Assembly (NCBI GenBank): GCA_965246945.1
Contig: CBDFFW010000001.1
Span: 62,001 to 126,000 of the forward strand
Length of the DNA: 64,000 bases
From: CBDFFW01 sp965246945
GTDB lineage: Bacteria; Pseudomonadota; Alphaproteobacteria; UBA11073
Reading direction: 5' to 3'
Under the pieces are notes generated by a model, which was not told where the DNA came from, did no database searches, and worked only from the letters and a program-made list of their open reading frames with translations. Each line of letters begins with the position of its first letter. Position 1 is the stretch's first letter. Shown piece after piece: positions 26,496 to 35,296 of this stretch. Made by a program: the position numbers and the translations under genes.

Positions 26496-26684
26496 ATGGA
26501 AATGAGATTACCAAATCGCCGCGAAGCGCATCGTACCGATCGTTATGGTGCCTATGCTAAAACACGTGCAACAGCAGTTATCGGTTTAGGTGTTTTTGAA
26601 AATGCAACAACGCTGCGTTACGCAACTAGCCAAACCTCTACGCCAAATAGAACTGCTAAATTTGCAACTTTAACTAATAGTTAG
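26496..26684 (+). CDS. Possible small protein
   Basis: A 62-residue ORF with a basic N-terminus (NRREAHRTDRYGAYAKTR) and Thr-rich C-terminus, preceded by an AT-rich TATATTATAAAT stretch that could be a promoter. Its end overlaps the convergent aldo/keto reductase by 15 bp. No motif is recognised; it may not be real. Confidence 0.3.
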   Translation: MEMRLPNRREAHRTDRYGAYAKTRATAVIGLGVFENATTLRYATSQTSTPNRTAKFATLTNS

Positions 26685-27479
26685 ATTTGCTATCGCTGCA
26701 GCATTGGCAGCAAGATTGGCAGGATTAATCGTCCCAATAATGGCGCTACTCACTGCGGGTGGCGCCAAAATTTTTGCAAAAATTTGGTTAAGCGCTTGCG
26801 GATTTTCTTTTACCAAATGCCCGCTATCCAAGACACGTTTTAATAACACACCACAGCCGGTTACGGCTGCTTTATCCAACACTGGGTGATTGGCAGTAAA
26901 AGCAGGGCTGTAACCCACCATCACCACATCCAAAGTCTCTGATGCCCGTAACCCTGCTGCCAAAGTATAAGCGGACCAGCCAATCGCGCGGGCCAGGCCT
27001 TTCGCTTTTACCGTTTGCAGCCAATTTAAAATGCCATCTTGTTTGATTAATTGATCATCGCCCGCGGTGGCGTGGATTTGCAAAATATCCACGTAATCGG
27101 TCCGCAGGGCCCGCAATGAATTTTCTAAAGATTGCTGCAGCGCCGCCGGCGTAAAATCATAAACCGATTGGCCGTCGATAAACTGTTCTCCCGCTTTAGT
27201 CGCAATCACCCAATCTTGCCGCTGACCGTGCAATAATTCGCCCAACCGTGCTTCAGCCAGGCCGTAAGCAGGCGCAGTATCCAGCAAATTAAACCCAAGC
27301 GTTTTCGCTTGGGCTAGTAAATCTGCCAATTGTGGCATGCTGGGCAAATCAAAAGCATTGGGGTATTTCACATCTTGATTGCGCCCAAATTTTACGGTGC
27401 CTAAACCCAAGGGCGAGACCAGCAAACCCGTTTGACCTAGCGGGCGGTAATACGGGCGTAAATCAATCACGATTGCCAA
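26670..27479 (-). CDS. Aldo/keto reductase
   Basis: A 269-residue NADPH-dependent oxidoreductase of the AKR barrel fold. The catalytic tetrad appears in LLDTAPAYG (Asp, Tyr), VIATKAG (Lys) and VDILQIHA (His). YRPLGQTGLLVSPLGLGTVKFG is the typical start. It overlaps the end of the preceding FAD oxidoreductase gene by 13 bp, so the two are co-expressed and may act on related sugar or hydroxy-acid substrates, which is inference. Confidence 0.88.
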   Translation of the reverse strand: MAIVIDLRPYYRPLGQTGLLVSPLGLGTVKFGRNQDVKYPNAFDLPSMPQLADLLAQAKTLGFNLLDTAPAYGLAEARLGELLHGQRQDWVIATKAGEQFIDGQSVYDFTPAALQQSLENSLRALRTDYVDILQIHATAGDDQLIKQDGILNWLQTVKAKGLARAIGWSAYTLAAGLRASETLDVVMVGYSPAFTANHPVLDKAAVTGCGVLLKRVLDSGHLVKENPQALNQIFAKILAPPAVSSAIIGTINPANLAANAAAIANLTIS

Positions 27480-28618
27480 GGGTAATGGGCGATGGTAAGG
27501 TTGTCATCTGGAGATCCAAATGCTTGCGTGTTGTTTAAATCTCCCACGCTGATGCGCTGCGGATGACAATGCTGCAACACACGCTCAGCGAGCAAAGGCG
27601 CAAAGGTCAGTTTATTTGGCCAGGCGAAAATCAGCTTGTCATGCACGGATAGGGTCGGCTCATCCGGCAGCCACCCGCGTTCATCTTTGCCTTCAGCACG
27701 CGTAATGCGCAAACTGTCCCAGCTTAAGGCACTGAAATCTAATCTGGGAAAGTAGCGTGCCAACACCCTTTGCGTGGCAAAAAATAAATCTGCCGGATTT
27801 TGGTCAACGCCGCTTTCGGCCACTTGCCCGCCGATATACCACACCGTTTCATTGCCAGCAGGATGGCTGGTAATCGTGGCAAGCGGGCGGAAACTATCAC
27901 TCGCCAAATGCATATAGATATAAGGCAAGGCCCCGCGCAGCATGGGCATATGCAAGGGCCGCCGTTGTTCAGGCAAAGTAAGGTTTAATTGATCGGCCAA
28001 AACCTGGTTCAAACTGCCGGCAGCGACCACCACTTGTTCGGTGATCAGAGTTTTATCCGCCGTATAGATTTGCCAGCCATCGCCGGCACGCTGTAATTGC
28101 AAATCGGGCGAGATGTTTTGAATATAATCACCGTATTGGGCTTGAAAAGCGGCTAAAACCTGATCAATCGGCAACACCGGTTCGGCCATCTCCACCACTT
28201 GGCCTTTAAAACCCAAATCACGCAGAGCGGCAGGCTGCGCATCTTTGGCTAGTTGCTGCACACCGCGCACGGCTTTGCTGACCACCAAACTGCCCAATTT
28301 GCCCAACAGCGTATCTGGCACCAAAATATGCTGCATTGTCGCCAAAGGGGTGACGCTGCGTAAATCTAAAACTGGATCCTCGCCGCGCAAGGCCGCTTGC
28401 CAACGGGCGGCTGTATCGGCGATGCGCTGGGCAGTCGCAGTCCATTCACCGGTTAACGCGTATTTCAAACCGGCATGGATAATACCCTGGCTGGCAATGG
28501 TTTGCCCACTGCCCAGCGCTTGTGGGGCCAGCAACAGCGCGTTAACGCCCCGCGCGCGCAAGGTGGCCAAAGTCCATAAACCTGCCACGCCCCCGCCGAT
28601 AATGATGGTTTCATACAT
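27467..28618 (-). CDS. FAD-dependent oxidoreductase (DAO family)
   Basis: A 383-residue flavoprotein with the Rossmann motif IIIGGGVAGLWTLATLRARG at residues 5-24 and ASQGIIHAGLKYAL, as in D-amino-acid/glycine/hydroxyglutarate oxidase relatives. VVVAAGSLNQVL forms the second FAD contact. Substrate cannot be told. Residues about 351-372 (CHPQRISVGDLNNTQAFGSP, then DDN) are encoded by a palindromic insert that also occurs in the CCA enzyme gene. It is the first gene of a two-gene unit with the aldo/keto reductase. Confidence 0.85.
   Translation of the reverse strand: MYETIIIGGGVAGLWTLATLRARGVNALLLAPQALGSGQTIASQGIIHAGLKYALTGEWTATAQRIADTAARWQAALRGEDPVLDLRSVTPLATMQHILVPDTLLGKLGSLVVSKAVRGVQQLAKDAQPAALRDLGFKGQVVEMAEPVLPIDQVLAAFQAQYGDYIQNISPDLQLQRAGDGWQIYTADKTLITEQVVVAAGSLNQVLADQLNLTLPEQRRPLHMPMLRGALPYIYMHLASDSFRPLATITSHPAGNETVWYIGGQVAESGVDQNPADLFFATQRVLARYFPRLDFSALSWDSLRITRAEGKDERGWLPDEPTLSVHDKLIFAWPNKLTFAPLLAERVLQHCHPQRISVGDLNNTQAFGSPDDNLTIAHYPWQS
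27503..27567. repeat. Palindromic element inside the FAD oxidoreductase gene
   Basis: A 65-bp element with terminal inverted repeats GTCATC (27503-27508) and GATGAC (27562-27567) and inner arms GGAGATCCAAA / TTTAAATCTCC. Its centre (GATCCAAATG...GTGTTGTTT) matches the 84-bp element in the CCA enzyme gene. Both are read in the same frame and give similar peptides (GDLNNTQ and RDPNNTV). It resembles Rickettsia palindromic elements in behaviour, not in exact sequence. Confidence 0.75.
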
Positions 28619-28686
28619 TTGTGTTACTGTTTGTTACCAAGCTTGATTGGTAATAAACAGTTAGAATCTGTCATTTGTTAATAAAT

Positions 28687-29628
28687 ATGCCGTTCGACGC
28701 TCCATCCATGCCGCGCTTTGCGCTGCAACATACTGTCCAGAAAGCAGTGCAGCTGGTGGGGATCGGTTTGCATTCCGGTGCTGATGTCACTCTAGCCCTG
28801 GCACCTGCGCCTGCGGATAGCGGGATTACCTTTATCCGCAGCGATGTCGAGCCGGATGCCGCGCGTGTGCCCGCCCGCTGGGATTTAATCAGCGATACCA
28901 AATTATGCACAACCTTGCGCAATAGCGCTGGTACCGTGGTGATGACTACAGAGCATGTCATGGCCGCCTTGCGCGGCTGCGGCGTGGATAATGCCACTAT
29001 CAACCTGAATAATGCCGAAGTACCGATTATGGATGGCAGCGCCCAACCCTTTGTCGACCTTATTCACCAGGCCGGTTTGCAGCCGCAAATGGCCCCGCGC
29101 CAGGCCATTCATATTTTGCAGCCGATCAAAGCGCAGATTGGCGATAGCTGGGCGATCCTTAACCCATCGACCACTGCGCGCTATGAAGTATTGGTGGATT
29201 ACACCGCCGGTGCCATTGGCCAACAACAATTTGTGCTGGAAGGCGAAACACTAACGCCAGTGGCCGCTGCCCGCACCTTTGGTTTCAAAAAAGATATCGA
29301 TGCCTTACGCGCCATTGGTCTGGCCCAGGGTGGTAGCTTGGACAATGCGATTGTTGTTGATGGTGATCACGTCTTGAACCCGGAAGGGCTGCGATATGCC
29401 GATGAATTTGCGCGCCATAAAGCCTTGGATGCGGTGGGCGATTTAGCCTTGGCCGGTGCACCGCTGATGGCCGCTTACCAAGGCTATAAGCCTGGTCATG
29501 GTGTGCATGCTGCCTTGCTGCAAGCCTTGTTCGCCAATCCCCGCGCCTGGTGTTTAAAGCCCATGCGCCCGCAAACGGTGCGTGAACCGTCGATGACCGA
29601 ATTACTGGAAGCGGCTGTTCTAAACTAA
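28687..29628 (+). CDS. lpxC: UDP-3-O-acyl-N-acetylglucosamine deacetylase
   Basis: The zinc deacetylase that commits to lipid A synthesis, so the organism has an LPS outer membrane. Zinc ligands and fold motifs are visible: TTEHVMAALRGCGVDNATI (first His), then HKALDAVGDLALAGAPL (His-x3-Asp). HTVQKAVQLVGIGLHSG is the usual start. I prefer the ATG at 28687 (313 residues) over the in-frame TTG at 28675. In many bacteria lpxC follows ftsZ; here it stands alone and converges on the CCA gene with a 9-bp overlap. Confidence 0.95.
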   Translation: MPFDAPSMPRFALQHTVQKAVQLVGIGLHSGADVTLALAPAPADSGITFIRSDVEPDAARVPARWDLISDTKLCTTLRNSAGTVVMTTEHVMAALRGCGVDNATINLNNAEVPIMDGSAQPFVDLIHQAGLQPQMAPRQAIHILQPIKAQIGDSWAILNPSTTARYEVLVDYTAGAIGQQQFVLEGETLTPVAAARTFGFKKDIDALRAIGLAQGGSLDNAIVVDGDHVLNPEGLRYADEFARHKALDAVGDLALAGAPLMAAYQGYKPGHGVHAALLQALFANPRAWCLKPMRPQTVREPSMTELLEAAVLN

Positions 29629-30876
29629 ATCCAATAATGCTGCGGCAGTTAATTGCCGGTCGCTTTGTAGCCAAGCTGCTTCGAGCTGGCGCAATTTTTC
29701 GCCCAATTGTGGGCCAGCAACCATGCCATGAGCCATTAATTGTTTGGCGGTAAGCGGAAACGGTTGCGGCTGCCAGGTTTCAATTGTCGGACGGTGCTGT
29801 CTATATAAGTCCGGCGCATAGGCCAGCAGAGCGGTGGCTACTAATTGCGAACCGTCATAATGCAGTGCCGTGGTTAAATGGAAGGCGCTAGTCTGTAATT
29901 GGTTTTGCAATGCAGCCAATTGTCGCAGCCAGCCATTATCCTTTTTTCGCCAACCCCATTGCTGGGCAGCTTCTGCAGCTTGCACTGCATTTGGCCAGCA
30001 AACTGCCCAGCGGATAAGCATACATTTAGGGTCATCCTCACGCAAAGCGTGGGGATCCAAATGACTGACTGTGTTGTTTGGATCCCTAGTGGCGCTGCGC
30101 TTGCTAAGGATGAGAAGTTCGGGCTCTCGGTTAAGCCAGTGCGCCATTGAAGATTCGTTCAACGACTGGCCAAATAAGGTTTTCCATATGCCATCGGCTT
30201 GCATGGCTTGCAAGGCAGGTAGAAGATTAGGTGCTTTTAACAGCCGCTGGATTTCGGCATTTACCCGCTCGCGCGATAATTGTTTTAAGCCCGCGCGCAA
30301 AGCTTGCGCAGCTTGCCGTTCGGCTTGACCCAATGGCGTTTGGCCATACCAAGCGTAAAAGCGGTAAAGACGTAGAATGCGCAGGTAATCTTCTTGAAAG
30401 CGCTGCGCCGATTTGCCCACTGTGCGAATAATCCCGTTTTGCAAATCGGGCAACCCGCCGACCAGATCGTAAACCTGGCCGCTTAAATCGGCATATAATG
30501 CGTTCATAGTAAAATCCCGCCGCGCGGCATCACCCGCCCAATCACTGGTAAAACTTACTACCGCATGACGGCCATCGGTTTCTAGATCAGCACGCAAAGT
30601 GGTAATTTCAACCGTTTGCTGATTAGCCAATAATGCCGTGACCGTGCCGTGTTTTAGGCCAGTTGGAATGGTATGGATACCGGCAGCCTGGCACGCCGCC
30701 ATTACCGTTGCTGGCAGCAAGGTGGTGGCTGCATCCAAATCTTTCACCGGTTTATGCAACAATGCATCGCGCACACAGCCGCCGACCAAACGGATTTCAC
30801 CGCTCATTTGTTCAATGGCGCGCCATAAGGGCTGCAGCGCCGTCAGCGGCCAAATGACAGGATCAATTTGCATCAC
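29620..30876 (-). CDS. cca: CCA tRNA nucleotidyltransferase / poly(A) polymerase family
   Basis: A class II nucleotidyltransferase of 418 residues. LVGGCVRDALLHKPVKDLDAAT (residues 31-52) holds the catalytic Asp pair, followed by GLKHGTVTALL, RRDFTMNALYADL and YLRILRLYRFYAWYG. It likely adds or repairs the CCA end of tRNAs; poly(A) polymerase activity cannot be excluded by eye. Residues about 255-282 (ILSKRSATRDPNNTVSHLDP, then HALREDD) are encoded by an inserted palindromic element. They break the C-terminal helical domain between NREPEL and CMLIRWAVCWPNA. The frame stays open, so the enzyme may tolerate it. Confidence 0.93.
   Translation of the reverse strand: MMQIDPVIWPLTALQPLWRAIEQMSGEIRLVGGCVRDALLHKPVKDLDAATTLLPATVMAACQAAGIHTIPTGLKHGTVTALLANQQTVEITTLRADLETDGRHAVVSFTSDWAGDAARRDFTMNALYADLSGQVYDLVGGLPDLQNGIIRTVGKSAQRFQEDYLRILRLYRFYAWYGQTPLGQAERQAAQALRAGLKQLSRERVNAEIQRLLKAPNLLPALQAMQADGIWKTLFGQSLNESSMAHWLNREPELLILSKRSATRDPNNTVSHLDPHALREDDPKCMLIRWAVCWPNAVQAAEAAQQWGWRKKDNGWLRQLAALQNQLQTSAFHLTTALHYDGSQLVATALLAYAPDLYRQHRPTIETWQPQPFPLTAKQLMAHGMVAGPQLGEKLRQLEAAWLQSDRQLTAAALLDLV
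30031..30114. repeat. Palindromic element inserted in frame in the CCA enzyme gene
   Basis: About 84 bp with outer inverted repeats TCATCCT (30032-30038) / AGGATGA (30107-30113) and perfect inner arms GGGATCCAAA (30052-30061) / TTTGGATCCC (30077-30086). The interior is divergent hairpin sequence. It is related to the element at 27503-27567. The insertion leaves the gene in frame and adds roughly 28 residues. Confidence 0.8.
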
Positions 30877-30883
30877 GGGCTTA

Positions 30884-31627
30884 TTATGCCTGTTTCACTG
30901 CCGCAATCAAAAACTCTTTATTGCCTTCTTGGCCAGTGATCGGGCTTTTGGTGATGCCCAACACCTGCCAGCCTGGTTGCTGGGCAAACCACGCTTCAAC
31001 TTCGGTGCATACCGCGGCATGCACGGCGGGATCACGGATAATACCGCCTGCGCCAATTTCATGTTTGGCGGCTTCAAATTGTGGTTTGATCAGCGCAATC
31101 AGCCAGCAAGCATTGGCAGCCAGCGCCATGGCGGCGGGCAGCACCGTGCTCAGCCGAATAAAACTCGCATCACACACAATCGCGTTAAGCTTTTCAGATA
31201 TCTGGGTATCATTTAAATAGCGGGCATTGGTTTTATCCAGCACCACCACGCGTTCATCGGTGCGCAAGCTCCAGGCCAATTGGCCGTAACCAACATCAAC
31301 CGCATAAACTTTGGCTGCCTGGTGCTGCAACAATACTTGGGTAAAACCGCCAGTGCTGGCCCCAATATCCGCGCAAATACGGCCGGCTACTGATAACTGG
31401 AAATATTCTATTCCCTTGGCCAGTTTTAAACCCGCGCGGCTAACATAAGGGTGTTCCGCTTCTTTTAAGGTAATCACCACATCCGCGCGCAGCATTTCAC
31501 CGGCTTTGGTCACCACTTGATCATTCACGCGCACCTTGCCGGCCATTACCAAAGCTTGCGCTTTAGCCGCATTCTCAACCAAACCGCGTTGCACCAATAA
31601 GGAATCGAGGCGATGTTTGGCCATCAA
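30884..31627 (-). CDS. tlyA: TlyA family rRNA 2'-O-methyltransferase / hemolysin-like
   Basis: A 247-residue protein with an N-terminal S4 RNA-binding domain (HRLDSLLVQRGLVENAAKAQ, then GKVRVNDQVVTKAG) and an FtsJ-like methyltransferase domain (ADIGASTGGFTQVLLQ, YAVDVGYGQLAW, CDASFIRL, LIALIKPQFEA). TlyA enzymes methylate rRNA ribose in some bacteria. It lies 7 bp upstream of the CCA gene on the same strand, so the two probably form an operon for RNA maturation. Start at Met1 or Met2. Confidence 0.92.
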   Translation of the reverse strand: MMAKHRLDSLLVQRGLVENAAKAQALVMAGKVRVNDQVVTKAGEMLRADVVITLKEAEHPYVSRAGLKLAKGIEYFQLSVAGRICADIGASTGGFTQVLLQHQAAKVYAVDVGYGQLAWSLRTDERVVVLDKTNARYLNDTQISEKLNAIVCDASFIRLSTVLPAAMALAANACWLIALIKPQFEAAKHEIGAGGIIRDPAVHAAVCTEVEAWFAQQPGWQVLGITKSPITGQEGNKEFLIAAVKQA

Positions 31628-31900
31628 TCAGCGATGACATAGGCTAAATAGGGCTGTAAAGGGCTGTGAATTTTGTATGACGGACAGATGACAATTAAGT
31701 ACATAGGTTAAAATGGATACCGCTAGATATGGTGGCAAACATAATTTGATGCTACTACGCCTAGAATCTTTCAATATAAGATTAGATTCAACATAAAAAT
31801 GCGATCAGGAAAGAGCGCCAAAATTACCTTGACTCCATTAAGACTGTGGCATAATGATCACTATATTGCAGCTGGGCTGTAATAAGGTTGCTGCTCTCGT

Positions 31901-33298
31901 ATGGCAGAAACCGCTCAACGGGGTGCTACTCCAAAGGCGATGCGCATTTGCTTAACGGCAAATTCACATTGTCCCTTAAAGGCCAACCAACGGAGGAGTC
32001 CGGCTTTGCGTTTTTATGCTGTCTTATTGCCAGCCTTACTTGCCATGCAGGTAGCGGCAGAAAATCTTGCTTTTGATCATCCGTGGCTCGCGGATGCCTT
32101 GGGTACGCCATCGGTTAGCGATGTTGCTGATGACCAGATAGCGATCCTCACACCCAAACCTGAACCATGGCAGGCGCAAAATTTAACCGCGTCCCTGGGC
32201 AACCGCCAAAAATTCACCCAATTTCTCAGCCGTTATAAAGTGCATCCTACCGAAGCGGCCCAAGTGACTACTGCCCTGCAAAAAGTCTATCCTGTTAAAA
32301 ACATCAAAGCGGGCCAAAATTTTGATCTGAATATGCGCCAGCGCCGCCGCATTGCCCAGGTCGATAAAATTGTTTTCAAGCCGGATGCTTTTTCCAAAAT
32401 CGAGCTGACCCGCCAGGCAGATAACAGTTTTAGCGCGCAAAAAATCGCGCGTACGGTCACCAATAAAACCTTGGCCGGCTTTGGTGTGGTCCGCACGTCT
32501 TTATCGGCAGCGATGAACCAGGCCAATGTGCCGCGCACTGCGCTGGCTGAATTTATCAAAAATATGTCTTACGATGTGGATTTCCAGCGCGATATTAGCG
32601 CCGGCAATACCTTCGCCATTTTGTATGAAGGCACCGTAGATGATGAAGGCAAAGTGATCAAAACCGGTAAATTATTATTCGCGGCTTTGCGTACCGATGA
32701 TGATTTGGTGGCGATTTACCGCAACAACGATAACAAATTTTATCAGGCAGATGGCGCAGCCATTCAAAAAGCCTTTATGCGCACGCCGGTTGATGCCGCG
32801 CATGTCACTTCCGGCTTTGGTTTCCGCATTCACCCGCTCTTGGGTTTTAGCAAAATGCATAAAGGTGTGGATTTCGGCGCGCCCACTGGTACCCCAATTT
32901 TTGCCGCTGCTGATGGCGTAGTAGAAAAAGCCGCGCCATTTAGCGGTTATGGCAATTACGTGCGCATCAAACACAATGCCACTTACAGCACCGCCTATGC
33001 GCATATGAGCCGCTATGCCGCCAATATCCGCCCGGGTGCACGCGTAGTGCAAGGCCAAGTAATTGGCTATGTCGGCATGACCGGCAGTGCTACTGGTCCA
33101 CATCTGCATTTTGAAGTCGTTAAAGGCGGCGAACAAGTGAACCCAACGGCTGTCACCTCGATCGGCTCTAACAAATTACTGGGCAAGGATTACGCGCAAT
33201 TTGCTTCTTTAGTAAAACAACGCCAACAACAATTCGCCCAACTCGCCGGCACCACCAACAAATTCGCGTTTAATGATACAGGCAAAAAAGTTAATTAG
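31901..33298 (+). CDS. M23 family metallopeptidase (LytM domain)
   Basis: A 465-residue envelope peptidase with an N-terminal signal anchor (FYAVLLPALLAMQVAAE, about 38-53) and an OapA/LysM-like region. The C-terminal zinc endopeptidase domain has GFGFRIHPLLGFSKMHKGVDFG (His and Asp ligands, given as GFRIHPLLG and HKGVDFG) and HLHFEVVKGG. MepM-like enzymes cut peptidoglycan cross-links during growth. All metal ligands appear intact, so an active hydrolase is likely rather than an EnvC-type activator. The 270-bp region upstream is shared with divergent tlyA. Confidence 0.9.
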   Translation: MAETAQRGATPKAMRICLTANSHCPLKANQRRSPALRFYAVLLPALLAMQVAAENLAFDHPWLADALGTPSVSDVADDQIAILTPKPEPWQAQNLTASLGNRQKFTQFLSRYKVHPTEAAQVTTALQKVYPVKNIKAGQNFDLNMRQRRRIAQVDKIVFKPDAFSKIELTRQADNSFSAQKIARTVTNKTLAGFGVVRTSLSAAMNQANVPRTALAEFIKNMSYDVDFQRDISAGNTFAILYEGTVDDEGKVIKTGKLLFAALRTDDDLVAIYRNNDNKFYQADGAAIQKAFMRTPVDAAHVTSGFGFRIHPLLGFSKMHKGVDFGAPTGTPIFAAADGVVEKAAPFSGYGNYVRIKHNATYSTAYAHMSRYAANIRPGARVVQGQVIGYVGMTGSATGPHLHFEVVKGGEQVNPTAVTSIGSNKLLGKDYAQFASLVKQRQQQFAQLAGTTNKFAFNDTGKKVN

Positions 33299-33321
33299 TT
33301 TCAAAATTTAATAATCGTTTG

Positions 33322-33350
33322 AGGCCACAATATTGTGTGGCCTTTATTTT
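33322..33350. terminator. Hairpin terminator between convergent genes
   Basis: AGGCCACA / TGTGGCCT stem (33322-33329 and 33336-33343) followed by TTATTTTTT. It ends the M23 peptidase transcript and overlaps the stop codon of the convergent SURF1 gene. Confidence 0.8.
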
Positions 33351-34045
33351 TTACGGCGTTGCCATAGTAACTGCAAATACATGCCACTAACCACCAAAGC
33401 CAGTGCCGCCCAGGTCAGCGCATATTGTAAATGATTATTATTTGGCAAAGGCGGGGCGGCCTGCATGTCTTCAACCTTAATCGCTTGCAAATAATAATCG
33501 GTCACTTCAGCGCCCAGGGCGACGGCCAATTGCTGATCGATATAATACCAGTTTTGCTGGGCGGTATCATTATGCGCACTAAATAAAGGCGGTTTTAATA
33601 CCGGCTTAACCACCGCCAGTGGCGTATCTGGATAAATACTTTGGCCATTTGTCTGCGGAAATGTGGTTTGGGCCGATTGCCAAGGCGCGGCGATTAGCCA
33701 ACCGCTTGTGCCCCATAACTGCACATCCCGCCAGCCAAAGCGGCCATTTTGGATAGTTGTTAATTTAACTGCTGTCACCGGCGATGGTAGCGCTGCAGCT
33801 AAGTTATTCTGCGGCACCTCATCGGAAATTAAGCTGATATGCCGCCAAGCCCATTGGTCACGGGGTAATTTAGCCAGCGTTGCTAATGTAACGGGCGGCT
33901 GTACCCAGTGATTTTTCATTTCAGCAATAACCGCATTTTTCCACGCCAACCGGTGAAACTGCCACACGCTTAGACAGCCCATGCCGATAATGGTGATGAC
34001 CATAATCAGGTGAAACCAAATGCCGCGTATTTGCTTATTTGCCAT
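33344..34045 (-). CDS. SURF1 family cytochrome oxidase assembly protein
   Basis: A 233-residue protein with a membrane segment at each end (IMVITIIGMGCLSVWQFHRL and YALTWAALALVVSGMYLQLLW) around a periplasmic domain. The pattern WQFHRLAWK near the N-terminus and NNHLQYALTWAALA near the C-terminus is diagnostic of SURF1. It assists haem a insertion into cytochrome c oxidase, implying an aa3-type oxidase elsewhere in the genome. SURF1 usually sits in the cox operon; here it is alone. Confidence 0.9.
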   Translation of the reverse strand: MANKQIRGIWFHLIMVITIIGMGCLSVWQFHRLAWKNAVIAEMKNHWVQPPVTLATLAKLPRDQWAWRHISLISDEVPQNNLAAALPSPVTAVKLTTIQNGRFGWRDVQLWGTSGWLIAAPWQSAQTTFPQTNGQSIYPDTPLAVVKPVLKPPLFSAHNDTAQQNWYYIDQQLAVALGAEVTDYYLQAIKVEDMQAAPPLPNNNHLQYALTWAALALVVSGMYLQLLWQRRKK

Positions 34046-34097
34046 GGCATATTTTAATGTGCTTAGCGATTAAACGGTAGCGATATCATCAAGCAAT

Positions 34098-35084
34098 TTA
34101 GCTGTTTGAAATTTGAATGCGCGCCACCGTGGCGTTGGCAATAGCGCTGAGCTGTAATGCCATAGGGTTATCCGGCCACAGTGCCAGCGCGGCGCAGGCT
34201 TGGTGCGCATAATTAGCCGTCAAAGTTTGAATGCGGGTAAACACATCATGTGCATTCAGATATTTTAAAGCCTGCGGCCAGTCGACCGCTTCGCCATCCA
34301 TCGCGGCGGCGATGGTCACGGCCCAAAAACTGCGCTCATTTTGATCAGCATTTTCCAGGGCATAAATCACTGGCAGAGTGAGTTTGCCTTCATGCAAATC
34401 ATCGCCCAACTGTTTGGAAAAATCCTCCGGCGCGGCCAGATAATCCATCACATCATCGGATAATTGGTAAGCCATACCCAAAGCATCGCCATAAGCGCGT
34501 AATGCAGCGCGCGCCTCGGCATCTGCCGATAACCCGCCCACCTCACAAGCCGCCGAAAACAAGGCGGAGGTTTTGGCACGCACAATGCCGAAATAATGTT
34601 CGGGCTGCATGGCCAGATTGCCTTTCCATTGCAACTGATCCACCTCGCCTTGCGTAATTTCAGAACTGGCGGCTGCTAGAATGGCCAGGCCAGCCATATC
34701 GCCATGTTCGACCATCAAATTGAACGCCTGCGCAAACAGAAAATCGCCGACCAATACCGATGCTTCCGAGCCAAATACCAAATGCGCCGCCAGTTTGCCG
34801 CGGCGTTGCTGGCTACCATCCACCACATCGTCATGCAACAGGCTGGCAGTGTGGATAAATTCAACCGCGGTGGCGTGCAGATAAACATTTTCGCTGGCAT
34901 CGCCAGTCAGCTTGGCACAAGCCAAAGTTAATAACGGGCGCAGGCGCTTGCCGCCGGCATTAATTAAATGCGCCGCCACTTCGGCAATCATTGGCACGCG
35001 GGTTTCCAGCCGCGCCATAATCAGCGCATTCACGGCTGCCATTTCGGGCTGCAGCGCGGCGGCTAAAGTGTTGAAAGCATTCAC
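34098..35084 (-). CDS. ispB: Long-chain trans-polyprenyl diphosphate synthase
   Basis: A 328-residue prenyltransferase with both Asp-rich motifs: LLHDDVVDGSQQRRG (first) and QLSDDVMDYLAAPEDFSKQLGDD (second, given as LSDDVMD plus LGDDLHEGKLTLP). GGKRLRPLLTLAC is the substrate-binding region. It makes the ubiquinone side chain; chain length (octa- or decaprenyl) cannot be read reliably. It is followed on the other strand by tRNA-Leu. Confidence 0.92.
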   Translation of the reverse strand: MNAFNTLAAALQPEMAAVNALIMARLETRVPMIAEVAAHLINAGGKRLRPLLTLACAKLTGDASENVYLHATAVEFIHTASLLHDDVVDGSQQRRGKLAAHLVFGSEASVLVGDFLFAQAFNLMVEHGDMAGLAILAAASSEITQGEVDQLQWKGNLAMQPEHYFGIVRAKTSALFSAACEVGGLSADAEARAALRAYGDALGMAYQLSDDVMDYLAAPEDFSKQLGDDLHEGKLTLPVIYALENADQNERSFWAVTIAAAMDGEAVDWPQALKYLNAHDVFTRIQTLTANYAHQACAALALWPDNPMALQLSAIANATVARIQISNS

Positions 35085-35212
35085 TGGCTGTACTTCTTAA
35101 GCGCCAAAATGCCAGAAGCATCACAAAGGTCAAGCTTGCTGGCAGCAGCGCCAAAATTTCTGCGGAAAGAATTTGTCAATTATTACTGGATACGGTTATG
35201 TTATGGCCAAGT

Positions 35213-35296
35213 GGTCCCATGGCGGAATGGTAGACGCTCACGACTTAAAATCGTGTGCCGATAGGCGTCCCGGTTCAAGTCCGGGTGGGACCACCA
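35213..35296 (+). tRNA. tRNA-Leu (UAA)
   Basis: An 84-base tRNA. The acceptor GGTCCCA pairs with TGGGACC, followed by discriminator A and an encoded CCA. The D-arm is GGCGGAATGGTAGACGC, the anticodon stem CACGA/TCGTG with loop CTTAAAA gives anticodon TAA, then come a type II variable arm and the T-arm GTTCAAGTC. The last 33 bases recur exactly at 50048-50080. Confidence 0.95.
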
